From assembly GCF_000208865.1 (NCBI RefSeq), contig NC_018397.1:1-64000 (forward strand): DNA of 64,000 bases. Direction: 5' to 3'. The notes under the pieces are model-generated. The model did no database searches. It was not told the DNA's origin and saw only the letters and a program-made list of their open reading frames with translations. Below are positions 37,331 through 49,130 of the stretch, piece after piece (position 1 is the stretch's first letter; each line of letters starts with the position of its first letter). This stretch comes from Neospora caninum Liverpool. Lineage: Eukaryota > Apicomplexa > Conoidasida > Eucoccidiorida > Sarcocystidae. Both the position numbers and the translations under genes were made by a program.

Positions 37331-38568
37331 GCTTGCTGTTCCGCTCTGTGAACAGGAGCACACGAGACGACGCCTCCTCCCGAGGCTCTTTATTTATACG
37401 CAGTCTGCGCGGCTCGAACTCGGGGGCGGATTCTTTCAAGTCACGAAAAAGCGGTACATCGCGCTCGGCGCCCGCGGAAACGTCGGGGGGAAGGCCGGGG
37501 ACTGAACCGCGAACCGCGCTCTCTTGTTAGCATGCGTGTGAGGCTCCCTGAGGGTGGCGGCGTCTTCCCGCTTTTGTGCGTTTTCCTCGTCTCTCGAACG
37601 CCCATCCAGCGGGGGTCGGTCGGAAAGCCGCTCGCAGCCGCGATACGAAGAACGCAGATATGCCTTGCTAAAGCGGAAGGCTCGGCGTGTACAGTTGAGG
37701 CTCGTTTTTTTAGCTGGACCAAGTTGGAAAAAGCGGCAACGGTACGCGGAACATCAAACCACCAGTCTCTGTACTGAGCGAACACCTCGACGCGCACCCA
37801 GAATCGGTCGTCCCACAAATGAACGTATAAATATATAAAGAGGCTTATGGACATGCGTGTAAAAGGTTGGCCAGCATGTGTCGTGCACTGCTCGTTACTA
37901 GCGTGCATTTTTTCCTTAGTGCCTGTTACGTGCATACGTGCGGCGTGGTGTCTCTTAAGAGTGGGTGACAGAAACCGACGAAGCTGTTGGTCTTTTTTTA
38001 TTAAACACATTCCTTTTTTCGTTTCGTGGTTGCCTACACAGAGTAGGGGTCGAGCGTGCGTTATTTCGGCGTTCTCCGAAGCGGTCCCATCGGCTGTCGC
38101 TTTCTAGAACCGAGTGCGCTCGAAACAGCAAAACACCCAGAACGCATCTAAAGAGCGCTGGCGTTGCGTCGGCGCGGAGCGTCAAGCTCCTCCATATACG
38201 CTCGCAGAGATTCGTATCTCACGCCACACTTCAGAATGCGAATCTCGAAACGGTTTTTTGCGAACCTCCCACGTCCCTTTCCCGTTCCCCGCCCCCCGGA
38301 GAGGGACAAAGAACGCAGACGAAGCGCGAGAGACGCGCGAGATGAGCAGCGTTCTTCTGTCCCTCGCAAACCCCCAAGCCGAGCAGCGGAAAGGGGACAC
38401 GATTCCGACAACACGGGGTGGACTGCGGTTCGCCACTCTTGACATCCGATGCACACCAGATGCGCCAAATCGGTTTCCGACACTTGGCCACTAGGCGCCT
38501 AAATACACTGCCTGCACAGACAAAACGCCCCCACGTGTTTTCGGCGCCGTTTTTCGCAAAAGTGCGTT
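37331..38568. other. Convergent spacer
   Basis: This is the shared 3' region between the JmjC gene (plus) and the RS-rich gene (minus). No supported gene. It is Arg/Ser-coding in several frames by composition only. Confidence 0.5.
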
Positions 38569-39561
38569 TCACCGCCAACTCCGCGACGAAGCGGGAAATC
38601 CCCGTAGACTCTCAGTTGCTTTCCCGCCCGGGTAACTCCTATGCCCACCCGACGCAGCGCGTCGTCCTTGCCCCCACCTGTCCCCTCCTCTCTCGCTTGT
38701 TTCCCGCATCTTCAGCATCGCTCTCTGTTTTCTGCTCATGTAGTCAAACATGTCGATTTCCCCCGACGGAGCACTGACCGCCGCCAAGGCGTCTCGGATT
38801 TCCTCGCGTTCGCGCCTGTCACTCCGCTCGTGGCGACGCCGGTCGTCTGGACTCCGCGAAGAGCTCGAAGAACCCCGGCGACCTGCAAGGGAGGAGAAAC
38901 ACTGCTGTGCGAAAGAAACATGAACGAGATGCTCCTGTCCCGAAATGCAGGTACGGATGTAGTTTCCATGCTCTGCGCATCCTATCATATATCTAGCCCT
39001 ATATACAGAAACAATTGTACAGAAAGAACACAAAAATCCCTCGTGTGCATCCAGGGTCGCACCTGTCCGTTCCTATCCCTGTGTTTACGGGGATACAGAA
39101 CTTCACGGAAAGAGATGCGCAGGCATTACGCAGGGGTGTCTATGCATGTGCGAGTCTGTGCATGTGCGTATCTGCGCACCAAGGGGCGAGTGTCTCCTGC
39201 GTCTTGTTCCGTCTATCTTACTGTGCTGGTCTCGCCGAAGGCGGTCGCTTCTTCTCTCCGCTGAGCTGCCTCTCGACCGCGGCCTGCACTGCCCCCGGGA
39301 TTCCCCAGAAGAGAGGCGACGCGCATCTCGACGCTCCATCTCGCGCGTCTCGTCCCTTCGTCCGCCACGCAAGCTCCTGCTTCTCGATCTCTCGCGCGTC
39401 CGGCTCTCCTCTTCACCGTTGGGGTCTTGAGATTTCTCCGGCGTCTCCGCGGCCGTGGCGCCCCACTTTTGGAGGGACGCGCGCCGGCGGTCCTCCTCCC
39501 GCTTAGCCTCAGCGGCTGCCTGGGACGCGGAAACCCACAGGCCCTTGGCGTTTCGCACCAT
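38569..39561 (-). CDS. Small RS-rich protein, splicing-factor-like
   Basis: Two exons on the minus strand, 39561-39222 and 38882-38569, joined by a 339-base intron with GTAAG and TTGCAG borders and matched phase; 654 nt, 217 residues. The protein starts MVRNAKGLWVSASQAAAE, followed by a charged helix, then a central Arg/Ser/Glu-rich tract (RTRERSRSRSLRGGRRDE) resembling RS domains of splicing proteins. Near the C-terminus is GEIDMFDYMSRKQRAMLKMR, then a Gly/Ser/Arg tail. I cannot place it in a named family. A nuclear role in RNA processing is an inference from composition alone. The shadow frames on the plus strand have no motifs. Confidence 0.65.
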
Positions 39562-39828
39562 GGTGCTCTTCACTCTGGAGACACAAAATCGGAGACAGGA
39601 GCGCGAACACGGCTGCCTCACGGCGCGAGGCGCTGTCCACCCGGGAAAAACCCGCAGCCGCAACTAAAGGCCCGCTCCCAAAGAGCAGCCGCGAAGAACA
39701 ATATTACAAGCGCTAGGCGCTTCGCAAGTGAAGAGGCATTAGAGAACAGAGCATGCTGAGAACTCCACGTGGAAAACTACACCGACATCCCACTTTACGT
39801 CCTTAGACACGTCTTCGCCTATGGAGAT

Positions 39829-40080
39829 CTATGCACACAAGTCGCGACGTCTCCGTGAATACAGATGCGGAGCAGAGCGGCGGAGGCGGCGTCTGCATCG
39901 ACACATCGCGTACGGTTTGAGTTTCACCGGGCGTTCGTCGCGTTCTTCCTCGCCGTGTCGAGATTGCCTTCGAGGAAGGACCGCGTGCGGCACTTCCCAG
40001 CGGCGGTGTTTGTGAAGCGCCGCATCGTCTTGCTCCGCCCGGGGTTTCTCCGGGTCATAGACCGGCACGAAGTGCGGCAT
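39829..40080 (-). CDS. Short basic ORF, uncertain
   Basis: A minus-strand frame from an ATG at 40080 gives 83 residues beginning MPHFVPVYDPEKPRAEQDD, rich in Arg and His. The first 55 residues look protein-like; the tail is Arg-repetitive. It lies upstream of the RS-rich gene on the same strand and could be a small gene or a first exon. No family was recognised. Confidence 0.25.
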   Translation of the reverse strand: MPHFVPVYDPEKPRAEQDDAALHKHRRWEVPHAVLPRRQSRHGEEERDERPVKLKPYAMCRCRRRLRRSAPHLYSRRRRDLCA

Positions 40081-42109
40081 ATTGCGCGTGTGTCTGGGGA
40101 CCAAAAGGGCCGTCGCCGCGTGTGTGTCTCGGCTCTCGCAGCGCGAAACCCGAGAACCGAGAGGCGTGGAGGGGCGAGGCCGAGAAGAGGCGATCGCGCA
40201 GAAGCAGGGGACGCAAGTTCCTGGAGAGGCGCCAAAAGCCCAGAGAAAGAGCTTCCGGAGAGAAGAATCGCAAGAAAACACACGCAGCTCTCGAGCGTGA
40301 GGCGAATCCCTCCTCGACCCAAGACAAAGAGACCGACACAAGGAGGCACAGGCCAGCGAAACGAGTCGAGCACAGTAAAGCCCGTTTAGTTTCAGAAGAG
40401 AGAAGAAAACATCGATACACCTACTCGAATATTCATATACTTATACATCAAACATGCTTGCCTACATGCATATACACATATATGAGAGGCAGGGTGGTGA
40501 GTGGATTCAGACATTTGTATCCGTGAGAGGCTGTGTCTCTCTTTGACAGCAAAGAGGATCATGCTGTGAGGCGTCAAAGAAGTCGGAGCGCGGGCGTCAA
40601 AGGCATCGGTGGAAAATAGTTGCCTTTTTTTTTCTGGTACAAACTCCGAGTCGCAGGGAGAAAGCCTGTGCAGCGGCAGAAAAAAAAAACGGAGCGGTCA
40701 GCGAGGAGAGCGCCACCAAGAGGAGACAGCGAGGTGAAGAACTGGAAAAAAGCAGATGAGAAGCGAGCTCCTCTAGAGACAAAAGGAAACGAGAGAAGGC
40801 CGACAGAAACGGCGGAAAGAGTGAATCGACGTCCGCACCTGGCGCTGAGCATGCATCACGCCGCCTCTCACAGAAAGCTCCACATCTGCTAATTTTTTTC
40901 TTCGCTCCTCGGTGAATCGAGAACCGAAGGCCCTCACACCGCGACAAAGAAAAACGGAAGAAGAAAAAATGCCGTCTTCAAATCTACAAACGCACCGGCA
41001 GCTGCTGAATGCCTGCATGCTCTGCCGAACTAGCCGACCGCGCTTTTGCCTTGTCCTTGTCCCTCTGTCCTGTTTTCAGTGCCGAAGAACAAGCGTGAGA
41101 AAACTCTTTCAGCTTCACGTGCGTTTCTGAGCAAAATCTGTGGTAGCTCTGCCTCTGTTGCCGCCTCTCCTCTTTCCACTTGAGAACACACCGCTTCGCA
41201 TTCGTCGCACTTCGTATGACCGAGTTCTCAAAACCTGACTCGTCTCTCATCCCTTTTTCTCCCGCCTCTGCTCGCCTTTCCTCTCTTTTTCTCGCATGCG
41301 TTCTCTCCCCGTTTTTCTCTCTTCTCGTTCGCTTCCCGGTTCTACACGTTCTCGAGCTCTTTTCTCGGCTTTTCCGGTTTCGCATCGCTCCGCCTCTCCT
41401 CGCGGTCTCACACGAGACGCAAGACACCGTGAGATCCTCTCTCTCTCAGCTCTTTTTCTCGGCGCATCTCCCGGGAGACACCGCCTCAAACCGGGAGACG
41501 GCGACTGCGCTCTTCTCTCAAACGATTTTACGTGGTAAAGAGAGGCGACAAACTGCCGTCAGACACGTCCAAGGCAGAAGAAATATGCCGGCGGTACCCT
41601 CTAGGTAGATCCGGCAGCGATGTCGCTCCCTACGAGCTGAGGAAATTTGCTAAGCGCGCGCGACAGTTCTTCCCTTTTTCCTTCCTTTCTTGACCGGCGG
41701 GCACTCTGCGGTACACACGGTGAGGGACGTGACAGGCTCGCGATTCTGTTTCACGCTGTTTTCTCTCCCTGTTTTCTCCTTCCCCAGTCCCTTCTTACTT
41801 CTCTGTCTCTCTCGCGAATTCCGTTGCCTCTCTCCCTTCCACTTCCACTTCCTCCTTTCTGGCTGTCTCCTCTTCGCTCCGAGTTATGCTCTCGGGACGA
41901 GGACACCTGAAAGCGCTCACCCCCAGGCTCCGCCGAAGAGGTTTTTCTGAACGATTCCACTCGCATACTGAATTGCCGGCTGGGATGCGCTCCAGAGATC
42001 CGAGCTCACGCAGACTCTCTCTGCACATGTCTCTTTCCTCGCGGCTTCCTCACTTTCCCCCCCATCCTTTTATACATGTGCACATACACCCAGATCCTCT
42101 CATATGCCT

Positions 42110-42145
<36 letters not shown>

Positions 42146-42420
42146 GCTTGGGATTTCGTCGACTTTGTCTGAATCCGATGTGTCGACGTACAAGCATGTA
42201 GCCACGAATTTGTGTGTGTTTCCGCAGTTCCGTGTATGCATCGAAGCGCGCGTGTGCGTTGTCTGTGGCAAGTAATCGCGTGAGCGCGTCCTGTTTAAGA
42301 GAGATTACCCAGGCGTGGTGGCGCGTCACGTGGCTATGGATGGCGCCTGCGTTTCTGGGCCATGTTTCGTCGACGAGACACGTTTCGTCTCCCTGCCTTC
42401 GACTGTGTCCTCGTCAGAAA
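40081..42420. other. Spacer with purine-rich and pyrimidine-rich tracts
   Basis: No supported gene. About 40600-40900 is purine-rich on the plus strand, and 41200-41870 is strongly pyrimidine-rich (TCTCTC and CTTTTC runs). The long frames seen here on either strand are Ser/Leu or Arg/Glu repeats made by that composition. Confidence 0.5.
42114..42142. repeat. (TA)n microsatellite
   Basis: A pure alternating TA tract about 280 bases upstream of the start codon of the next gene. Confidence 0.9.
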
Positions 42421-43901
42421 ATGTTTTTTTGCGGAGACGTTGCCGAGAGCGAGAGCGGCGCGTCGCGGCGGTCCGGGCACCGGCGCGCGGACTCCTTCGA
42501 CCTGCGGGCTGCCGTCAATTTGCCGGAGTTAACGAACCGCAGGACGCAGGAAGACGTTCGGAGGCTCGTCTACCGCTTCAAACAGAGAATCGAAGGTGTG
42601 ATCCTGTTCGCCCCGCCTGTTCCCGCGAGCAAGCCGACGCGATCGACGTCTGCGTTCGTGGCGCGAGGGGAGACTTCCCTCGAGCCTGCGGCGTCGGCCC
42701 CCGGCCTTCCTTTTCTCCTTTTTTCCGAGGTGTACCTACGTGCGGCGCACTCTGCCCTAGAATAGAGAGAAGGGCGCTGAAACACACTCGGAATTGTTTG
42801 CGGCATTTACTCAGTTCATTCGCGTCACGCTTGATCTGCTGCGTACCACACCCGACGGTGACTGCCGTTCATCTTGGCTGCCGTCTCTGTTGTTTTCGCC
42901 TTTCAGGGGACATGTGGGCGTCTCCGATCCCGACGGGGGGTTGGCGGGAGAACTTCTGTGTCGCTCGTCGTCGCGCTTTTAACCGTTTGCAGCTGCTGCC
43001 TGTCTCTCTTCGGGATGTTTGCCTCGTCAGACGTGCCGGGTGCGCGCGAGCGGCTCCTCCACTTTTGGCGAGACGCCGATTTTCAAGAGAGTGTCCTCGC
43101 GTCCCTCGCGCACGACATTCCTCGCGACGGAGATCCCCTCGCAACCGGCCCTCAGGAGACGTCCGGAGAGCGACGGAACCGAGGCTCCAGCTCGAGGCGG
43201 AGGAAATTCCAAGACCGGAGCTTCGGCGACTGCGTCCTCTGGCTAGGACTCGTCAACAGACACAACAGATACGCCGCCATCGAGCTGAAACTCCCGGGTA
43301 CGCAAACGTGGAAGAACAAACACAGCCGAAACACGTGACCCGCGTGTGGCTGCTCACGTGCGCTGGGGCACGCGTGGTTCACTTTGGTACATAACTCAAA
43401 CCGAATAAACAGAGGCATTGTCGCCGCCTCTCTCCGGTCCTCAGTGCCTCGCTCTTTTGTTCCTTTTCCTCCGCCTCTGTGTACTCGTGCGCTCCTCGCG
43501 GAGGCGCCGCCTTGCCCGCTGTTTTTGTCGGTTCCTCTGCGGGCGGCTCCTGCCTCGCTGCCTCACGAGTTTTCCGGAACGTGTCCACGTCTCTGAGTTT
43601 ATGCCTGTACGCCTCGTGTGCGTCTCCGTTCCCCCAGCTGTAAACAAAGGACTCCTTAACTTAACCGTTTTTTTATTTGCATGCGCGGGCTGCGCCCGTC
43701 GCGCGGTTCCTCAGAGACTTTCGATCCCTGGGTGACCTACGTGAACCGCCTCATGGTTTACTTGTTTGCGGAAATCCCCGGCTACCGCGGCCCAGACGAT
43801 TTCCACCGTCTCTGCGCCGTCTCGATGAATGAGCCATTTCCAATGAAATGCCACAATCCAGGGTAAGGCAAATCCTCCACGGCGCTCGAAACATCGCACT
43901 T

Positions 43902-43938
<37 letters not shown>

Positions 43939-44636
43939 TAGTATTGTATATGTGTTTATGTCGATACATACAGATATGTGCGTGCAGTGAATAGGGAGAC
44001 ATGGGCAGAGAGAAACGGAGAGACCGGCACGGATGCGTCTAACCGCTCGATGAAATGCATCCATCGGAAGACCCTGACGCAGCCGCATTGCGTTATTCGA
44101 AGTTCCCCAAACGTCATGTGCAACGCAATGACATTATTCTTAGATCTCCTCACATACATCTATATATGTATATATATATATATATAAATATATATATGTA
44201 TATATATGTATATATTTGTGTGTATGTCTGTATATCTATATATATAGCGATATCCAAATGTCTGTCCTTTGTCAATGTAGGGTTGTCTAGGAAATAGGAT
44301 ATCTTTAGACACATATTTCTGAAGTATGCGCCTGGCTCCTCTGTATCTCTCCTCGTATATACGCGTGTCACGAATTTGTTCCCACCTCTCTGCGAGCCTT
44401 TGCTCCCTCTTTCGTTTTCGTTGCGTGTGCCACTTGCTTTTCACCTCTTGCGTGATTCTTGCCTGGCTTTCGTCCCTCTGCTCCGCTTCTCCTCTCATTC
44501 CTTTCCCCTTGATTCTTTTTATTTCTTCGACTTCCACTCCAGGTGCGTGTGTCTTAGTCACATCGATTTCCAGCCCCGCAACTCCCCACAGTCTTCGGAC
44601 TCCGACACAGACGACACGGACGAAGACGAAGACTAA
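42421..44636 (+). CDS. Unrecognised 227-residue protein with acidic tail
   Basis: Four exons fit together in phase: 42421-42595, 43031-43297, 43715-43862 and 44543-44636, totalling 684 nt, all GT-AG. The N-terminal part is helix-rich (LPELTNRRTQEDVRRLVYRF). The middle reads SFGDCVLWLGLVNRHNRYAA, then FDPWVTYVNRLMVYLFAEIP, and a Cys/His cluster CHNPGCVCLSH that could bind zinc. The end is an acidic tail, SDSDTDDTDEDED, before TAA. No signal peptide or clear membrane span is seen. I do not recognise the family. The agreement of three intron phases and the clean terminal exon make it a real gene in my view. Start is the first ATG of exon 1; an upstream start in another exon is possible. Confidence 0.7.
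43904..43935. repeat. (TA)n microsatellite in an intron
   Basis: A pure TA tract about 40 bases inside the last intron of the 227-residue gene. Confidence 0.9.
44161..44247. repeat. TA-rich imperfect microsatellite in an intron
   Basis: An imperfect tract of TATATG/TATA units, with the TGTATGTCTG variant, in the same intron as the previous repeat. Confidence 0.85.
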
Positions 44637-46154
44637 GGAGCGCAGCCTTCGGATCGAACGTCGAGGGCGCGAGACCAGGCGGCTTCGAGAGAGGGTCACG
44701 GTGGTGCAGAGCTGCGTTCTGCGTGTCACTTTCGACCGCGAAAGCGTTGTTCAAAAAGGAAACACACGTGTCCACGGGACCGATATGGAGCTCCCAGGTG
44801 CGTAGAGGCCTATCCAAGCACACGCACGTTTGCGCGTATTGACAAGCTGATGGTTTCCACGCGCTCATCCATCCCTGTGGGATTGTCTATCGCATCTACT
44901 CCTCTTCTCGTGGGGCCGTTTCGGGACGCCAGCGTCCGACGGTAGCGACTACTTCTGTATAATAGTTATGTCCCTTCATTCGCACGCATTATGTGCTCAG
45001 TGTAACACGCGTAAGAGGGCGATTTCACTTCTCGCGATACGCACGCTCTGCAAGACGCAACCAGCTATGCACGCATATGCACGTGAATGCACCATCCTGC
45101 ATTCGACGCGTAGGCGAATCCGTCAAGCTCCTAGACCGTTTGTGGACACGTGCAAGGCCATCCCCAAGGAGCTCTCTGATGCGTATATTTGGTTTACTCC
45201 ATTTTCGGATGAGTCTTTAGTTCGGACCGTCTGGGACGCCTTCTCGATACGCGTTTTGCATCCTGTCGGGTCGAGGGAAAAACTTTGCTGGCACAGACAG
45301 CAGCTTTCGTTTGCTTCTGAAAAGGTAATTCCTTGTCGAAACTCTCGACTTCTGTTCTGCCGTTCCTCGGAGGCCCTCTCTCCCGATGTCTCGGGTCGAA
45401 CTGCACTCTTTTGATCGCCTTTTGCGTGAAGACGCTGCGCCCCCGAGGCGGCGTCTGCACAGAAGACGTGGTGTACATCCACCAGCACAGCGCGGCACCG
45501 CCCTGCTCAAGAGGGCGAGAAGGCGATAGAGATAGCGACGGAGCGAAAGAGAGATTCAAAAGCGAGAAAAGAAGAGTCAGAAAGCGAGAAAGAGGGCTGT
45601 TTCGAAAAAACCAAAGCGGGAAAGGGACGCTTCTCCAGCGACCGAGAGCCGCGCAGTTGGAGAGCCGAAAAAATATAAATGCAAACAGGAAACCATACAT
45701 GAGACAAAATCGCCGCTCGGGCAAACCAGCTGCGTAGTCGCGCCAAAAGGGGACAATTGTCCCGACCCCACGGCAGGAGCGGGACTGCCAGACCGCTGAC
45801 CCGCCTGCAACCAAGGAGAATCAAAATGTAGAAGCATTCAGTGCCGGGGACGAGACAGCGCAAGAAGAGCACCTGTAGAGGCAGCCGCGTGTCCCGGTTT
45901 CCACCGTCTCCTTCGCCGACGTCCGGGATCGTTTTCTCTTCACGTGTCGACTCAGATCGCGTTCGCGTCCTCGCGCCCTGTTCTCCGTGGAGGGCCTCGC
46001 GAGACAAACGTCTCATGGAGCCTGACCCTGTTTAGCCCGGCATTTCCTCGTCGGATCCGGCAACGGAGCTCGGCTCACAAGCAGGCGAAGACAGGCAACT
46101 CAGGACGAGAGCCTCGCGCTTTTCTGGCGCTGAGCAAGGGAAAAGCGAGACGCT
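44637..46154. other. Convergent spacer
   Basis: 3' flanks of the 227-residue gene (plus) and thymidylate kinase (minus). A plus frame at about 45120-45324 is protein-like and ends at a possible GTAATT donor, but no partner exon was found. The stretch 45500-45680 is purine-rich. Confidence 0.45.
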
Positions 46155-48542
46155 CTACTCGTCCCAAAGTCGTCTCCGTCCGTCAGTTCCTCCCTCGCGC
46201 GGGCTCAGAGGTTGCTCGGGTTGTGCCGCTTGGATCACAGCCTTCAGATTTTCGATGACGGTTTCGTGGAGCTCGTTAGGACTCACGGACGCCGCGGGAA
46301 TGCGACGCCAGTACGGCAGACTCTCGAACTGCCTGTACACCTGGTAGACGCGCTCCTGTGTCGCCAGCTTCTCGTACACTTCCTCACCTGGCCAGGCGGC
46401 AGACGAAGAAAGGGGACACCGAGACGAGAAACATCGGGGGCGTGCAGCGAACTGGTGGGTTCCACGTGGGCTTTTTCCCCAATCTCCTTTTGGTGGGGTG
46501 ATGGTTTTCTCGGCTTCCTGAAGGTCCGTTTTCTCTTCTACGCTCTTCTCTTCAGCACTCTTTGACCTCTTCCTCTCCCCTCTTCTGTCGTTCTGACGTG
46601 TACGGGTCTTCCTCGCCTCTCTCCCCTTCTCCCTCAAAATGCGCGTCTTCTTCTTTCCCCTTCTGCTTGCTTCCGTCGTTTTGCCTTTCTTCCCTGCGCG
46701 TCACCGCTTCGCGCTCTGTCTTCGGTTTCTTCTGAGCTTGGGCTTACCGTAGCCGCCGCGGCTCTGCGTCTCACGCGGCGAGATGTCGAGGAAGAACACG
46801 GCGTCGGGCGCCAGCAAACCGCGCTCAGTTTCTCTGCAAAACGCTGGATCGACTGACGCACCTGTCGCCGCTGTTGACGCTGCCCACGACCATGCAGCCT
46901 TCGCAGGGTCTCCGGATGCGTTCGCATCCGCCTGCAGACTCTTCGCTTCAGTCTCCGCGAGCACTGGCGCCGCTCCGACCGTGTACGCAATACCTTTGAG
47001 AAAAAACGAGGGAGTAAAAGGGGAAAGGACGAGGTGAACGCCCGGGAAACGTGGTCAAACAAGGGAGGGGGGTCCGCGACAGAGCAGACAGGACGGGAAA
47101 ACATGGAGCCCAGGCAGGACGGGGGAACAACCAAGAGAAAGAAAAACACGCGAAACCAAAGGGAAAACAAGAAACGCAAAAGCGATGTGGAGCGGCCACT
47201 AGAGACACAACTTCTGCCGCTTCCCACCGGCAACCTCGGGTGTGTGTTCCGAAACCAATTTTGACGCTCAGAAAAGCGTCCACAGGCGACGCCGCGACAA
47301 GATTTTCTCCCCTTCCACCTTTGCGTTGTCTCCATTTGGCCTTTTCTTCCTGGTCTTTCCAGTTTTCTGTGCCTTCGCGCTCTCTCGACTTTGTCCTGTG
47401 ATGCCTCATGTCCTGCCTTCCCGTCTCAGGCTTCGTTTCCTCGCCTGTCTGTTTGTGCGCTTCTGCTCTCTCTACCTGAGAACGAGTAGCGGTCGACCAA
47501 GACTGTCTTTCCTTCCCCGAGGGCGCGCAGAATGCGAGCTTGCGCCTCCCAGCGATTCGCCGCAAAGAGGAGGTGCGTCAACTGCGGCGGCGGGATCTGA
47601 CACGGCCCCTCGTTGCTCCACGTCGCGCTCGCCAGGAACTTGTCGAGGACTTGGCCTATCGAGGTCGTGCGATCTAGTGCCGAGTCCAGAGCCACACGGA
47701 AATCCGCAACCACGCGCGGGAGAGTGCAGGGCCGAACCCAGTGTCAGTGGAATGTTCAAAACAAGCTTAAATTTCAGGCACGACTTCTACGCAAAGACAT
47801 GTCAACTACACGCATGTATATCTGTATGTATGTATGTATATATATATATATATATATATACATATGTATGCTTGCATACGTGTATGTGTGCATGCGTGTC
47901 TACGCGTATGTGTATCTGCAGGCGGGGGTGTATCTCTCTGTTTCGCTGTGCACGTGGCGGTCCGCCTGCTGGGATGTGTGGAATGAGGTGCGTTGTTTCG
48001 GTACCTGGGAACCGGATGAGTTCTGTGGGTTGTCCCTCCTTGAGGAGGCGCTCGTAGGCGAGTCGGGCTTGCGTGGATTTCCCCGATCTGCGCAGCAAGC
48101 AGAGAGACGCAAGTTCGAGTCCAGCGAGAATGCTGTGTATCCATCGCGCGTGTCGGGAGGCTCCAGAAGCGACTTTTCCTCTGGAGCGCCGAGAGAGGAG
48201 GGACTCGACGCGAGAAGAGAAGGGAGAGCAGGCGACCGAGCCCCTGAACCGGGCGTGCGGCTTCGCATCTCAAAGATCCCTTCAGAGACTGGACGCGCTC
48301 TTCGCGGACTGCGCCGCGGCGGGCGCGCCTTTGTGACAAAACGGTCTCCTTGCGGCGCAGAGCGAGACGAAAAAACTTTCGCGGAGGGCTATGCGAGAAC
48401 CGACGCTGGGGCTCGGCGGAAGAACGAAGCAGCGGCGTGTCGTCAGCTGAAGCCGAAAGAAGACGAATTTAGGCCAGAGAGCTCACCTGTCAATGCCTTC
48501 GAAGACAACCAAGCAGCCGCGTTTGGGGGTGAATCCTGCCAT
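46155..48542 (-). CDS. TMPK: Thymidylate kinase (dTMP kinase)
   Basis: Phosphorylates dTMP to dTDP with ATP, a required step to dTTP. Five minus-strand exons: 48542-48487, 48087-48005, 47673-47476, 46993-46748 and 46387-46155. All borders are GT-AG and phases match; 816 nt, 271 residues. The start ATG gives MAGFTPKRGCLVVFEG. The P-loop is split by intron 1 and reads FEGIDRSGKSTQ. Then come RFPDRTTSIGQ, HLLFAANRWE, the DRY motif in VDRYSFSG, FLDISP and the lid RGGYG. Most TMPKs are about 200-215 residues; the extra length is mainly an Ala-rich insert of about 40 residues after GIAYTVG and a C-terminal extension rich in Pro, Gly and Arg. Large plus-strand frames over this gene are shadows. Confidence 0.95.
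47822..47870. repeat. (TA)n/TATG microsatellite in a TMPK intron
   Basis: A TGTATG run leading into pure TA, inside the intron between TMPK exons 2 and 3. Confidence 0.9.
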
Positions 48543-48825
48543 GCCGACCTCGGAGAGGGGAAAACCTGAGAAACGGATATCGACGTCCTCGGCCTTTTAG
48601 ATGCCTTCTGGGCCAGGAAGCGAGTGCCCCACCGAGGTGCCGACTTTGACGCGGGCTTCGACAGTCTTCAGCAAGAGGAGCCGACGCGGGATCGGAAGAG
48701 AGAGAACGCGCGAAGGAGACAGGGAGAACAAGACGACAAAGGAAAACGGACGAGCGGAAACAACGACAGAGAAACCAAAAGGCGACGCAAAGAGAACGAG
48801 AAAGAAAAACGAACACACGCGAGAG
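48543..48825. other. TMPK 5' flank
   Basis: This short purine-rich region directly precedes the TMPK start on the minus strand and should contain its leader and core promoter. No specific element was identified. Confidence 0.45.
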
Positions 48826-49130
48826 AACTAAAGGGAGAACAAGAGAGAGAGAACAAGAGACAGAGCAAGAGAGAGAGAACAAGAGACAGAGCAAGAGAGA
48901 GAGAACAAGAGAGAGAGAACAAGAGAGAGAGCAAGAGAGAGAGAACAAGAGAGAGAGCAAGAGAGAGAGAACAAGAGGGAGAGCAAGAGAGAGAGAGAAC
49001 AAGAGGGAGAGCAAGAGAGAGAGAACAAGAGGGAGAGCAAGAGAGAGAGAACAAGAGGGAGAGCAAGCGAGAGAGAACAAGAGAGGGAAGGCGAGGACAA
49101 GAGAGCGAAAGAGAGAACACGGAAAAAAAG
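48826..49130. repeat. Purine-only minisatellite upstream of TMPK
   Basis: About 300 bases are almost entirely A and G with sparse C, built from imperfect GAGAGAACAAGA and GAGCAAGAGAGA units that recur every 20-30 bases. The tract lies 280-590 bases upstream of the TMPK start codon. It produces artefact frames, Arg/Glu-rich on the plus strand and Ser/Leu/Cys-rich on the minus strand. Confidence 0.92.

Noticed and set aside
35994..37363. Long minus-strand frames (over 350 codons) opposite the JmjC gene
   Set aside because: They are shadows of a GC-rich coding strand. They are Pro/Arg/Ser-rich without motifs, while the plus frame has a full JmjC domain.
42315..43394. A 359-codon plus frame across the 227-residue gene
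   Set aside because: It reads through introns and has Arg/Ala bias. The spliced model in the other frames keeps three matching intron phases.
47242..48569. Long plus-strand frames between 47.2 and 48.6 kb
   Set aside because: They lie antisense to TMPK exons and introns, where the minus strand gives a complete kinase.
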